Source: an uncultured bacterium | GTDB lineage: Bacteria; Actinomycetota; Coriobacteriia; Coriobacteriales; Coriobacteriaceae | DNA length: 7,040 bases | Assembly: GCA_905215945.1 (NCBI GenBank) | Contig: CAJMRZ010000073.1 | Span: forward strand, 1 to 7,040 | Direction: 5' to 3' | Shown: one piece after another, positions 1 through 5,589 of the stretch | Position numbering within the stretch: position 1 is the first letter of the stretch | How the letters are laid out: each line of letters starts with the position of its first letter | Position numbers and translations under genes: made by a program | The notes under the pieces: generated by a model | Database searches by the model: none | The model's input: only the letters and a program-made list of their open reading frames with translations | What the model was told of the DNA's origin: nothing

Positions 1-84
1 CAGAATGCGGTTGTCATCGTCGATAATCGCGACTTTTACGGTAGTGGAACCGATATCGATTCCAAGACGATAGCATTGATTCAT
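1..84 (-). CDS. 2-hydroxyacyl-CoA dehydratase activator (BadF/HgdC-type ATPase), 3' end cut off
   Basis: Only the first 28 codons are in the window; the gene continues past the left edge. The visible N-terminus contains LGIDIGSTTVKVAIID, the phosphate-1 loop of the ASKHA (actin/Hsp70/sugar kinase) ATPase fold, in the form typical of BadF/BadG/HgdC activators. In that family a homodimer with a bridging [4Fe-4S] cluster uses ATP to push a low-potential electron into a (R)-2-hydroxyacyl-CoA dehydratase. The cluster cysteines and the rest of the protein are not visible, so the exact substrate and any fused domains are unknown. The ATG at 84 has GGGGAGAA 12 bases upstream, and a stronger AAAGGAGG 23 bases upstream that is too distant to be ideal. 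There is no other in-frame start nearby. It diverges from the gene starting at 482 and has its own promoter near 257-285. The family is common in anaerobic Clostridia. Confidence 0.8.
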   Translation of the reverse strand, partial: MNQCYRLGIDIGSTTVKVAIIDDDNRIL

Positions 85-187
85 ACGAGCGGGGGGTTCT
101 CCCCATACCTCCTTTTCAACAGAAAAAAACGAGCCGTCCGCAAAAAGCAGGCAGCCAGCCGGAATGCGGGCATCAACATGCCGAACC

Positions 188-231
188 GTTCAGCCATACA
201 ATTTTTTGCCGGAATCGGCACATAGCTGAAC
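188..231 (-). other. stem-loop in the long leader of the activator gene
   Basis: Perfect 7-base arms GTTCAGC (188-194) and GCTGAAC (225-231) enclose a second hairpin, TGCCG (207-211) with CGGCA (216-220) around a GAAT loop. On the minus-strand transcript this sits in the first 65 bases of the leader. A run of seven T (129-123, minus strand) lies further down, just before the ribosome binding site, but I found no good hairpin directly ahead of it, so I do not call a terminator. I recognise no known riboswitch here. The structure may be a leader regulatory element or chance. Confidence 0.35.
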
Positions 232-256
232 TGTTATGTCAAAATTCCGCACATAG

Positions 257-285
257 TATAACACATTAAAAAAGGAAATACAATT
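257..285 (-). promoter_or_regulatory. sigma-A type promoter driving the dehydratase activator
   Basis: Reading leftward, TTGTAT (285-280) is followed after 17 bases by TATACT (262-257). Spacing is optimal and the -10 matches five of six consensus bases. Transcription would start near 250, leaving a leader of about 165 bases before the ATG at 84. Confidence 0.6.
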
Positions 286-305
286 GACGGAACTGGCATC
301 TTGAG

Positions 306-342
306 GTTAAAAACGGTTAAAATTCTGTAAAGAATGTGTAAA
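306..342 (+). promoter_or_regulatory. four phased direct repeats, candidate OmpR/PhoB-family regulator site
   Basis: GTTAAA at 306 and 316, then TGTAAA at 326 and 337, lie 10, 10 and 11 bases apart, so all four face the same side of the helix. The last two form TGTAAA-N5-TGTAAA, which fits the WalR (YycF) box TGTWAH-N5-TGTWAH. On the other strand the array resembles the tandem TTWACA-type repeats bound by PhoP. The array lies 61 bases upstream of the rightward -35 box and 20 bases from the leftward one, so it could serve either gene. The repeats are seen directly; the regulator is inferred. Confidence 0.45.
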
Positions 343-403
343 GATTTTAGAAGAAAGCGTTGCGGGGATGGATAGACATTCCAGTAACGATATCATAAAG
401 CGT

Positions 404-433
404 TTGACAAAAGAAACGGTTGGGAATTATAAT
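404..433 (+). promoter_or_regulatory. consensus sigma-A promoter for the pseudo-rhomboid/pyk operon
   Basis: A perfect TTGACA (404-409) and a perfect TATAAT (428-433) are separated by 18 bases. The predicted start is near 440, giving a leader of about 40 bases. This should be a strong promoter, as expected for a transcript carrying pyruvate kinase. Confidence 0.8.
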
Positions 434-445
434 ACGGGACGTAGG

Positions 446-461
446 AGAAATAGATATTTCT
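446..461 (+). repeat. 16-bp palindrome in the 5' leader
   Basis: AGAAATA (446-452) and TATTTCT (455-461) are perfect inverted arms around GA. It begins a few bases after the predicted transcription start and ends before the ribosome binding site AGGAAAGG (464-471). An alternative pairing, AATAGA with TCTATT, overlaps it. It could be a repressor operator or a short leader hairpin; I recognise no specific regulator. Confidence 0.4.
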
Positions 462-481
462 ATTAGGAAAGGAAAGCTTCA

Positions 482-1345
482 ATGAATTTTATGAACAAGA
501 TGGAGCGGAAATTCGGACGGTACGCGATTCCGAATCTCATGTATTATATCGTGATCCTGTATGCGGTGGGCGTACTGGTCCAGATGATGGCACCGGCATT
601 CTACATCCAGTACCTGATGCTGGATGCGAGGGCGATCCTTCACGGACAGATCTGGCGAGTCGTTACATTTATGATCTGGCCGCCGTCTGGCAGTCTTTTC
701 TTCAACCTGATAGCGATCTACCTTTACTACAATCTGGGAATGACTCTGGAGCGGGTTTGGGGAACCTTCCGGTTTAATGTGTACTTTTTTATGGGTGTGA
801 TCGGTCATGTCCTTGCGGCGCTGCTGATCTACATCATTACAGGGCAGGTCTATATTCTCACCACAGATTATCTGAACTTTTCCCTGTTTTTTGCATTTGC
901 GGCCACATTCCCGGAAATGCAGTTTTACCTGTTTTTTGTACTTCCGATCAAGGCGAAGTATCTGGCACTTTTTGATGGACTCTACTTCGTCTATGGATTC
1001 CTTTTCGGCGGCATGTCGCAGAGAATTGCGATCGTTATGTCTTTACTTAATTTTATCGTATACCTCTTCATGTCCAGGGGGAGCCGTCTGAATCCAAAGG
1101 AAATTCGGAGAAAACAGGTCTTTCACTCACAGATGCGCGAGGCGCAGAAGACAGCGGAAAAGATCGGACGCCACCGCTGTGCTGTTTGCGGACGTACGGA
1201 GGAGGACGACCCGAATCTTGTATTCCGCTACTGCTCCAAGTGCGAAGGCGACTATGAATACTGTCAGGACCACCTGTATACCCACAAACATGTAACAAAA
1301 GGCGGGATGGATCCAAGACAGGCAAACAGCAATCAGGAGGCATAA
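482..1345 (+). CDS. rhomboid-fold membrane protein without protease residues, with C-terminal Zn-binding knuckle
   Basis: The 287-residue protein has an N-terminal membrane segment (about 18-38), then a rhomboid-like layout. Residues 54-68 (HGQIWRVVTFMIWPP) match the first-loop region where active rhomboids have the W-R signature, and LGMTLERVWGTFRF (85-98) matches their E-R motif. Further hydrophobic segments lie at about 71-88, 99-120, 131-155, 160-178 and 180-197. The protease features are missing: FSLFFAFAA (133-141) stands where GxSG would be, and no catalytic His occurs in the last segment, so it is probably a non-proteolytic relative (compare derlins and iRhoms). The soluble tail carries C233-x2-C236, C251-x2-C254, C261, H264, H268 and H270, a probable zinc site. 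The ATG at 482 follows AGGAAAGG. The gene ends one base before pyk, suggesting co-transcription. I cannot name a function; 'rhomboid family protein' is the safe label. Confidence 0.75.
   Translation: MNFMNKMERKFGRYAIPNLMYYIVILYAVGVLVQMMAPAFYIQYLMLDARAILHGQIWRVVTFMIWPPSGSLFFNLIAIYLYYNLGMTLERVWGTFRFNVYFFMGVIGHVLAALLIYIITGQVYILTTDYLNFSLFFAFAATFPEMQFYLFFVLPIKAKYLALFDGLYFVYGFLFGGMSQRIAIVMSLLNFIVYLFMSRGSRLNPKEIRRKQVFHSQMREAQKTAEKIGRHRCAVCGRTEEDDPNLVFRYCSKCEGDYEYCQDHLYTHKHVTKGGMDPRQANSNQEA
1335..1340 (+). promoter_or_regulatory. pyk ribosome binding site inside the end of the upstream gene
   Basis: AGGAGG sits in the last codons of the membrane-protein gene, six bases before the pyk ATG at 1347. 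The two genes are one base apart (TAA ends at 1345), so translation of pyk is likely coupled to that of its neighbour. Confidence 0.75.
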
Positions 1346-1346
1346 C

Positions 1347-2792
1347 ATGAAGAAAACAAAAATTATCTGTACCATGGGACCGAACAGCGATGACAGAGAG
1401 GTCATGAAACAGCTGCTCTTAAACGGAATGGATGTTGCCCGTTTTAACTTCTCCCACGGAACACACGATGAGCAGAGAGCCCGCTACAAACAGCTCCGCG
1501 AGGTTGCGGAAGAGGTTGGAAAACCGGTAGCAGCTCTTCTTGATACAAAGGGACCGGAGATCCGTACCGGTGTATTAAAAGACGGAAAGAAAGTAACCCT
1601 GACAGCAGGCGAGGAGATCATCCTTACAACAGAGGATATCATCGGTGACGCAAAGAGAGTCCACATCAATTACAATGGCTTAAATGAGGACGTAACAGAG
1701 GGCAACGTGATCCTGATCGATGACGGCCTGGTTGCCCTCGAGGTCGAGTCCGTCGACGGCCAGGACATGACCTGCGTCGTTAAGAACGACGGCCTGATCG
1801 GCGAGCGCAAGGGCGTCAACATGCCCAACGTCAACATCTCGCTGCCTGCTATCACCGAGCGCGATCGTCAGGACATCCTCTTTGGCCTGACCGAGAACAT
1901 CGACTACATCGCCGCTTCCTTCATCCGTGACGGCGAGTCCGTCCGCGGCATCCGCGAGCTTTGCCGCGAGAACGGCGGCGAGCACGTGACGATCTTCCCG
2001 AAGATCGAGTGCGCCCTGGGCGTCGAGAACTTCGACGAGATCCTCGAGGCTTCCGATGGCATCATGGTCGCCCGTGGCGACCTGGGCATCGAGATCAAGC
2101 CCGAGCTCGTTCCGCACATCCAGAAGGAGATCATCGCCAAGTGCAACGCGGCCTACAAGCCCGTTATCACTGCTACGCAGATGCTCGACTCCATGCAGCA
2201 GAACCCGCGCCCGACGCGCGCCGAGGTTGCCGACGTTGCTAACGCCATCTACGACGGCACCGACGCCGTTATGCTGTCCGGCGAGTCCGCTGCCGGTAAG
2301 TACCCGGTCGAGGCCGTTAAGATGCAGGCCAGCATTGCTCTCGAGACCGAGAAGTACCTCCCGGCCCACGCTCCGCTCGAGGTTCCGGCCGACGCTCATG
2401 GCACCCGCGTTGTCAACAACGTTGTGGGTATGTCCGCTGTGAACATGGCTACCACCGTTGGCGCCAAGTGCATCACCGTGCCGACGACCACCGGTCGTAC
2501 CGCTCGCCTGATCTCGCACTTCCGTCCCAACATGCCGATCTGCGCGTTCTCCCGCCACGAGTGGGCCGTCCAGCAGATGATTATGTACTGGGGCGTTATC
2601 CCGCACCAGGCCGAGATTACCCAGGGCACCGTCAACGGCACGATCGTCAAGGCGATCGAGACCGCTAAGGAGCTCGGCTACGTCGAGGCCGGCGATCTGA
2701 CCGTCGCTACCGCCGGCGATCCCCGCATGAGCGTCCAGCTCGAGGACAAGGTCTCCTCGACCAACGTCGCTTACGTCGCTCAGGTGCGCTAA
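1347..2792 (+). CDS. pyk: pyruvate kinase (frame intact, 5' and 3' parts of different origin)
   Basis: Pyruvate kinase transfers phosphate from phosphoenolpyruvate to ADP, the last ATP-forming step of glycolysis, in the cytoplasm. At 481 residues it has the usual length of the form without an extra C-terminal PEP-utiliser domain. Visible landmarks are KTKIICTMGP at the start, ARFNFSHG (31-38; R32, N34, S36), DTKGPEIRTG (66-75), the catalytic FPKIE (K219, E221), MVARGDLG (240-247, metal ligand D245) and TATQM (275-279, T277). E71 in KGPEIR is the position that is Glu in K+-dependent enzymes and Lys in K+-independent ones, so K+ dependence is likely. The B (lid) domain spans roughly 70-170 and the regulatory C domain is about 350-481. 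Codon use changes abruptly at residues 118-129: before it 7 of 11 Lys are AAA and 6 of 10 Gly are GGA; after it all 14 Lys are AAG and I see no GGA or AGA. The reading frame is kept across the join. Confidence 0.95.
   Translation: MKKTKIICTMGPNSDDREVMKQLLLNGMDVARFNFSHGTHDEQRARYKQLREVAEEVGKPVAALLDTKGPEIRTGVLKDGKKVTLTAGEEIILTTEDIIGDAKRVHINYNGLNEDVTEGNVILIDDGLVALEVESVDGQDMTCVVKNDGLIGERKGVNMPNVNISLPAITERDRQDILFGLTENIDYIAASFIRDGESVRGIRELCRENGGEHVTIFPKIECALGVENFDEILEASDGIMVARGDLGIEIKPELVPHIQKEIIAKCNAAYKPVITATQMLDSMQQNPRPTRAEVADVANAIYDGTDAVMLSGESAAGKYPVEAVKMQASIALETEKYLPAHAPLEVPADAHGTRVVNNVVGMSAVNMATTVGAKCITVPTTTGRTARLISHFRPNMPICAFSRHEWAVQQMIMYWGVIPHQAEITQGTVNGTIVKAIETAKELGYVEAGDLTVATAGDPRMSVQLEDKVSSTNVAYVAQVR
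1698..1730. other. composition seam inside pyk (probable chimeric junction)
   Basis: The last markers of the AT-leaning codon style are TTA and AAT (1680-1685) and GTA ACA (1692-1697). From 1731 on the codons are uniformly GC-ending (GTT GCC CTC GAG GTC GAG). The stretch between encodes the conserved GNVILIDDGL and could be identical, or nearly so, in both parents. In samples I counted, 1381-1440 has 30 G+C of 60 and 2041-2100 has 38 of 60. An antisense frame open for more than 1200 bases over the GC-rich part closes exactly at the TTA codon 1680-1682, which marks the same boundary. Confidence 0.8.
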
Positions 2793-2820
2793 ATCGTACT
2801 TGCAAGCAGATTTGCATTGC

Positions 2821-2858
2821 AAAGGGCCCGGAAGGCATTGCCTTCCGGGCCCTTTTTC
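2821..2858 (+). terminator. intrinsic terminator of pyk
   Basis: A perfect 16-base-pair stem, AAAGGGCCCGGAAGGC (2821-2836) with GCCTTCCGGGCCCTTT (2840-2855), closes an ATT loop and runs into TTTTT (2853-2857). It starts 28 bases after the pyk stop. The other orientation has only three T after the stem, so it would be a weaker terminator for the gene converging from the right. Confidence 0.93.
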
Positions 2859-2883
2859 TGTGCGCCGATGTCTACTGTATGGC

Positions 2884-3006
2884 ATGACACGCAACCAGCT
2901 GCTTATGGCATGCTATGAGATGTGCAGCTCGTTTGCCGTGTACGCCCTGCGACGGGAGCTGTTGGTCAATTGGGATGAACTGTTCACCGTCAAGCCGGCC
3001 GGCTAG
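2884..3006 (+). CDS. doubtful 40-residue ORF between pyk terminator and the convergent gene
   Basis: This ORF of 40 codons begins MTRNQLLMACYEMC and ends FTVKPAG, with GC-rich codons like its surroundings. No ribosome binding site precedes its ATG and no promoter is evident. Its TAG overlaps the TAG of the convergent gene in a shared CTAG (3003-3006). I recognise no family. It may be a small gene, the remnant of a longer one, or chance. Confidence 0.2.
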   Translation: MTRNQLLMACYEMCSSFAVYALRRELLVNWDELFTVKPAG

Positions 3007-3863
3007 CAGCTAGCGATCAGGGGGACTGCGGGGACGTCAGAAGCGGCAACGCGAGCCGCAAAGCCCGCCTCGGTCAGCTCGATGACCTCGGTAAACGTTG
3101 CATCGAAAAACTCCTCGGTTAGCAGGCGGTATGGCGGATGGTCGGGATCGCCGGGGTTTTCGCGTACAATCTCGTGCATGACGCCGATGGTCTTGAGCAC
3201 ATACTCCTTATGGATGGGATACTGCCCAAAACGCGTCGCCGCAGTATACAGGCGATCGGTCGCGCGCGGAATCGAAACAATGCCGAGCGTCTTGCCGAAC
3301 CAGTCAAAGTCGCCTTGCTTTTTAATGCGGAACTCCTCGCACGGCTTGCCGCCGTGCGCCTCCAGGTACTGATTCACGCGCGTATTCCATACGGTATCGG
3401 CCACCAGATGCGACCAGACACCCAGCGTCAGATCGAGCAGCGACTGCGCCACGTCATCGGGCGCGAGCGAAAGCTCGCTAGCACCGGGACCGGCAACCGG
3501 CTCGGCATCCTTGTAGCGTTGGGGATAATGTACCCGATTGAGTCGCTCGCGCTCCTCGACAATCGAGGTCGCGGCAGCCGGCGTACCAACAGGCGCCCCT
3601 TTGAGCAGCGGCGCCACATAGGTATCCCAGAACTCGTGCTCGCGCGGCTTAGGGATAGGCTCGGGCTTTGCAAAGTGCGTAATGCGGTATGGGATGGGAT
3701 CGGCGATGCCAGGGACCATATAGCCCACGAAGATATCCGGAACCACGCAGCCAAACAAAAAGGCATTGCGGTCGCGCACGCTATTGGCAAGTGCACCGGT
3801 GCGCTCCAGCAAACGCTCCGTCTGAGCGATATGAATGTTCCAACTTGGCATAGCCACCCCCAT
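3003..3863 (-). CDS. zinc-dependent phospholipase C-like protein, function unknown
   Basis: The 286-residue protein resembles the zinc-dependent phospholipase C / S1-P1 nuclease-like family often annotated as hypothetical in Firmicutes and Actinobacteria. Features fitting a trinuclear zinc site are MPSWNIHIA (5-13, with H11), FGCVVPDIFVGY (37-48, with D43), THF (62-64, H63) and GVWSHLVADTVWN (148-160, H152 and D156). There is no signal peptide or clear membrane segment, so it is probably cytoplasmic, unlike secreted clostridial phospholipases. The true substrate cannot be told from sequence. The start is uncertain: the ATG at 863 in this thousand (3863) has only AGG upstream, while the in-frame ATG at 3851 (protein then starts MPSW) has GGGGGTGG two bases upstream. 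A possible -10 box at 3878-3883 would leave almost no leader for the first start, favouring 3851. It lies 68 bases after the importer ATPase gene on the same strand. Confidence 0.65.
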   Translation of the reverse strand: MGVAMPSWNIHIAQTERLLERTGALANSVRDRNAFLFGCVVPDIFVGYMVPGIADPIPYRITHFAKPEPIPKPREHEFWDTYVAPLLKGAPVGTPAAATSIVEERERLNRVHYPQRYKDAEPVAGPGASELSLAPDDVAQSLLDLTLGVWSHLVADTVWNTRVNQYLEAHGGKPCEEFRIKKQGDFDWFGKTLGIVSIPRATDRLYTAATRFGQYPIHKEYVLKTIGVMHEIVRENPGDPDHPPYRLLTEEFFDATFTEVIELTEAGFAARVAASDVPAVPLIASC

Positions 3864-3877
3864 AAAAAACCTGGATA

Positions 3878-3886
3878 ACTATACCA
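3878..3886 (-). promoter_or_regulatory. possible extended -10 promoter for the phospholipase-like gene
   Basis: On the minus strand TGGTATAGT is an extended -10 (TGn plus TATAGT, five of six consensus). No convincing -35 is present at 16-18 bases. Transcription would begin near 3871, which suits translation from 3851 better than from 3863. Confidence 0.35.
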
Positions 3887-3931
3887 TCACGGCAAAGCTG
3901 CGCGGGCGGCTATGCACGCTCTACGCAGCAA

Positions 3932-4726
3932 CTAGTCCGTAGCACCGCTTTCGGTTCCATACGACGGCGAAGACGCCTCGACCACATGGTGATATCGATC
4001 GATATAGATTGCACGGGCACCCAGGCGTCGCACCAAATCCTGGTGATGCGTGCTCATCAAGACCGTCTTACCCGCCGCGACGTAGGCCAGCAAGAAGTTG
4101 ACCACGATGTCGCATGAATCCTCGTCGAGCCCATTGGTGGGCTCATCGAGCACTAGGATATCGGGGTTCATCGATACAACTGCCGCCAGCGCCACACGCT
4201 TCTTTTGCCCGCCCGAGAGCTGATAGGGAGAGGCGTCGGCAAGGTCGGCAACCTGAAACAGCCCCATGGCATCGCGCACGCGGCGCTCGAGCTCGTCTGC
4301 CGGCAGCCCCATCTGCGCGGGACCAAAAGCAACTTCCTCGCCCACCGTAGCGCAGAACAGCTGGGCGTCGGCGTTTTGGAATACGAAGCCCACGCGCTGG
4401 TGGAACTTCTGAGCAGCAGCAAAATCCTTCAGATACGCCGCATCGACCACGCGTCCGTCAAACAAGTATGCGCCGGCATCCGCGAGCTCAAGGCCGTTGA
4501 TAAGGCGCATGATCGTCGTCTTGCCACAACCGTTAGGACCAAGCAGAGCAACGAGTTCACCACGATCCACCTGCAGCGAAACGCCGTCGACCACCGTATG
4601 ACCCGCATAGGAAAACACCACGTCGCGAAACTCGATGAGCGGCATGGTCTCGGCGCCGGCAGCACCGCTCGCGCACATCGCGCCATTTGTATCGTTTGCC
4701 AAAACATCGCCCTTCCCTATCCACAT
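3932..4726 (-). CDS. cbiO: ECF nickel/cobalt transporter ATPase (A component, CbiO/NikO)
   Basis: This is the ATP-hydrolysing subunit of an energy-coupling-factor importer, on the cytoplasmic face of the membrane. The ABC core starts at MPLIEFRDVVFSY (ATG at 4645). Numbered from that Met (237 residues), it shows the Y13 aromatic A-loop, Walker A GPNGCGKTT (36-44), Q-loop FVFQNADAQLF (Q90), signature LSGGQKKR (143-150), Walker B ILVLDEPTNGLD (163-174, E168) and switch His in STHHQD (H200). FQN..AQLF after Walker A is typical of CbiO/EcfA proteins. The start is uncertain. The ATG at 4726, 20 bases after the upstream stop, is used here and adds 27 residues. A TTG at 4702 has the best ribosome binding site (GGGAAGGG, 7 bases away). 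The ATG at 4645 gives the usual family length but has no visible site. It is the last gene of the importer operon; a single ATPase gene implies a homodimer. Confidence 0.9.
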   Translation of the reverse strand: MWIGKGDVLANDTNGAMCASGAAGAETMPLIEFRDVVFSYAGHTVVDGVSLQVDRGELVALLGPNGCGKTTIMRLINGLELADAGAYLFDGRVVDAAYLKDFAAAQKFHQRVGFVFQNADAQLFCATVGEEVAFGPAQMGLPADELERRVRDAMGLFQVADLADASPYQLSGGQKKRVALAAVVSMNPDILVLDEPTNGLDEDSCDIVVNFLLAYVAAGKTVLMSTHHQDLVRRLGARAIYIDRYHHVVEASSPSYGTESGATD

Positions 4727-4746
4727 CGACGGCTCGACCGCCCGCG

Positions 4747-5589
4747 CTACAGCACTGCGCACAACACGGCGAGCAGAACCACAACGGCTGCGTAAACGGC
4801 ATCGCGCCAGCCAAACCCGGCGCGCGCGGGAGCCGGATACGCACCGGCAAAGCCGCGGCAAAGCATAGCCTCGTCCATCGCGCGGCTGCATTCCATCGCC
4901 TTGATAAAGGTCATGCCCATGATACCCGCGATCGAATCGGTACGCGAAAATCCCTCAGGCGCACGGCCAACGCTGCGCAGCATGACCGATTCGCACAGAT
5001 TGTGCGCCGTGCGACCCAGCACCTCGATGTGCTTGAGCGCCATATCAAACGTAAAGATAACTTCGTCGGGTAGATGCAGCATCTTGAGCGCCGCCGACAT
5101 GCGGCTCCAGGTAAGCGTCCACGAAACGCCCAGCACGAGCGACACGTTAATGAACGTCTTAAGCGCAATTTTGAGCATGGCGCCCGTAGCGGAAGCGCCC
5201 AGCAGCAGGGCAGGCAGCGCCAGAACCACTGCGAGCCCCGCAGCGCCAAGCGCCGGCGCAAAGGTTGCCCGCAGCCCGCGTACGGGGCGCACGGCAACGA
5301 GCACCAGCGCGATAGCCGCCATCAACATGAGGTACAACGGGCTCTGCGTCAGACACACGCACAGAACGCAGACGAACATCCCCACCAGGCGCACCGGAGC
5401 CGAAACGCAAGAAAGGGCGCGGTCGACCATCGACCCGCCCTCGTGCGCGCCTCCACCCAAGCGAACCCGCTCAAGCAGGCTCGCCAGGTGCAGGACATTC
5501 TTTTGCATCACACGATGCCGAGCCCCCACGGGCTCGTAACGCTGCTCGACCGCAAGCCAGCTAGGCAGCTCGGCTATTGCCATGAGCAC
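4747..5589 (-). CDS. cbiQ: ECF nickel/cobalt transporter transmembrane T component (CbiQ/NikQ)
   Basis: The T component spans the membrane and couples ATP hydrolysis by the ATPase pair to the metal-binding M component. The 280-residue protein has an N-terminal soluble stretch (1-58) with SLLERVRLGG, hydrophobic segments at about 65-100, 112-132 and 143-160, the long cytoplasmic helical region ALKMLHLPDEVIFTFDMALK (167-186) continuing to HNLCESVMLR, then MLCRGFAG (242-249), and a last membrane segment (265-280). In this family two short Arg-containing motifs touch the ATPases; LRSVG (204-208) and CRGF (244-247) are the likely equivalents. The GTG at 5589 follows AAGGA at five bases; the in-frame ATG at 5583 is the alternative. 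The start overlaps the end of the M gene by 29 bases, so the two are translationally coupled. Confidence 0.88.
   Translation of the reverse strand: MLMAIAELPSWLAVEQRYEPVGARHRVMQKNVLHLASLLERVRLGGGAHEGGSMVDRALSCVSAPVRLVGMFVCVLCVCLTQSPLYLMLMAAIALVLVAVRPVRGLRATFAPALGAAGLAVVLALPALLLGASATGAMLKIALKTFINVSLVLGVSWTLTWSRMSAALKMLHLPDEVIFTFDMALKHIEVLGRTAHNLCESVMLRSVGRAPEGFSRTDSIAGIMGMTFIKAMECSRAMDEAMLCRGFAGAYPAPARAGFGWRDAVYAAVVVLLAVLCAVL

Noticed and set aside
1680..2894. 404-codon open frame antisense to pyruvate kinase
   Set aside because: It is a shadow of GC-ending codons on the coding strand. The translation is a low-complexity string rich in D, V, G and L with no recognisable domain, and it reads through the terminator hairpin.
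3138..3878. 246-codon plus-strand frame over the phospholipase-like gene
   Set aside because: The opposite strand has a recognisable zinc-site protein with fitting start signals. This frame shows no domain and has Arg-rich shadow composition.
3897..3929. Inverted repeat GCTGCG / CGCAGC after the ATPase gene as a terminator
   Set aside because: Only six pairs around a 21-base loop, with just three T following; too weak to call.
4727..4891. Upstream extension of the ATPase frame to 4891
   Set aside because: It would overlap the T-component gene by more than 140 bases and adds an Arg/Cys-rich stretch unlike any ABC ATPase.
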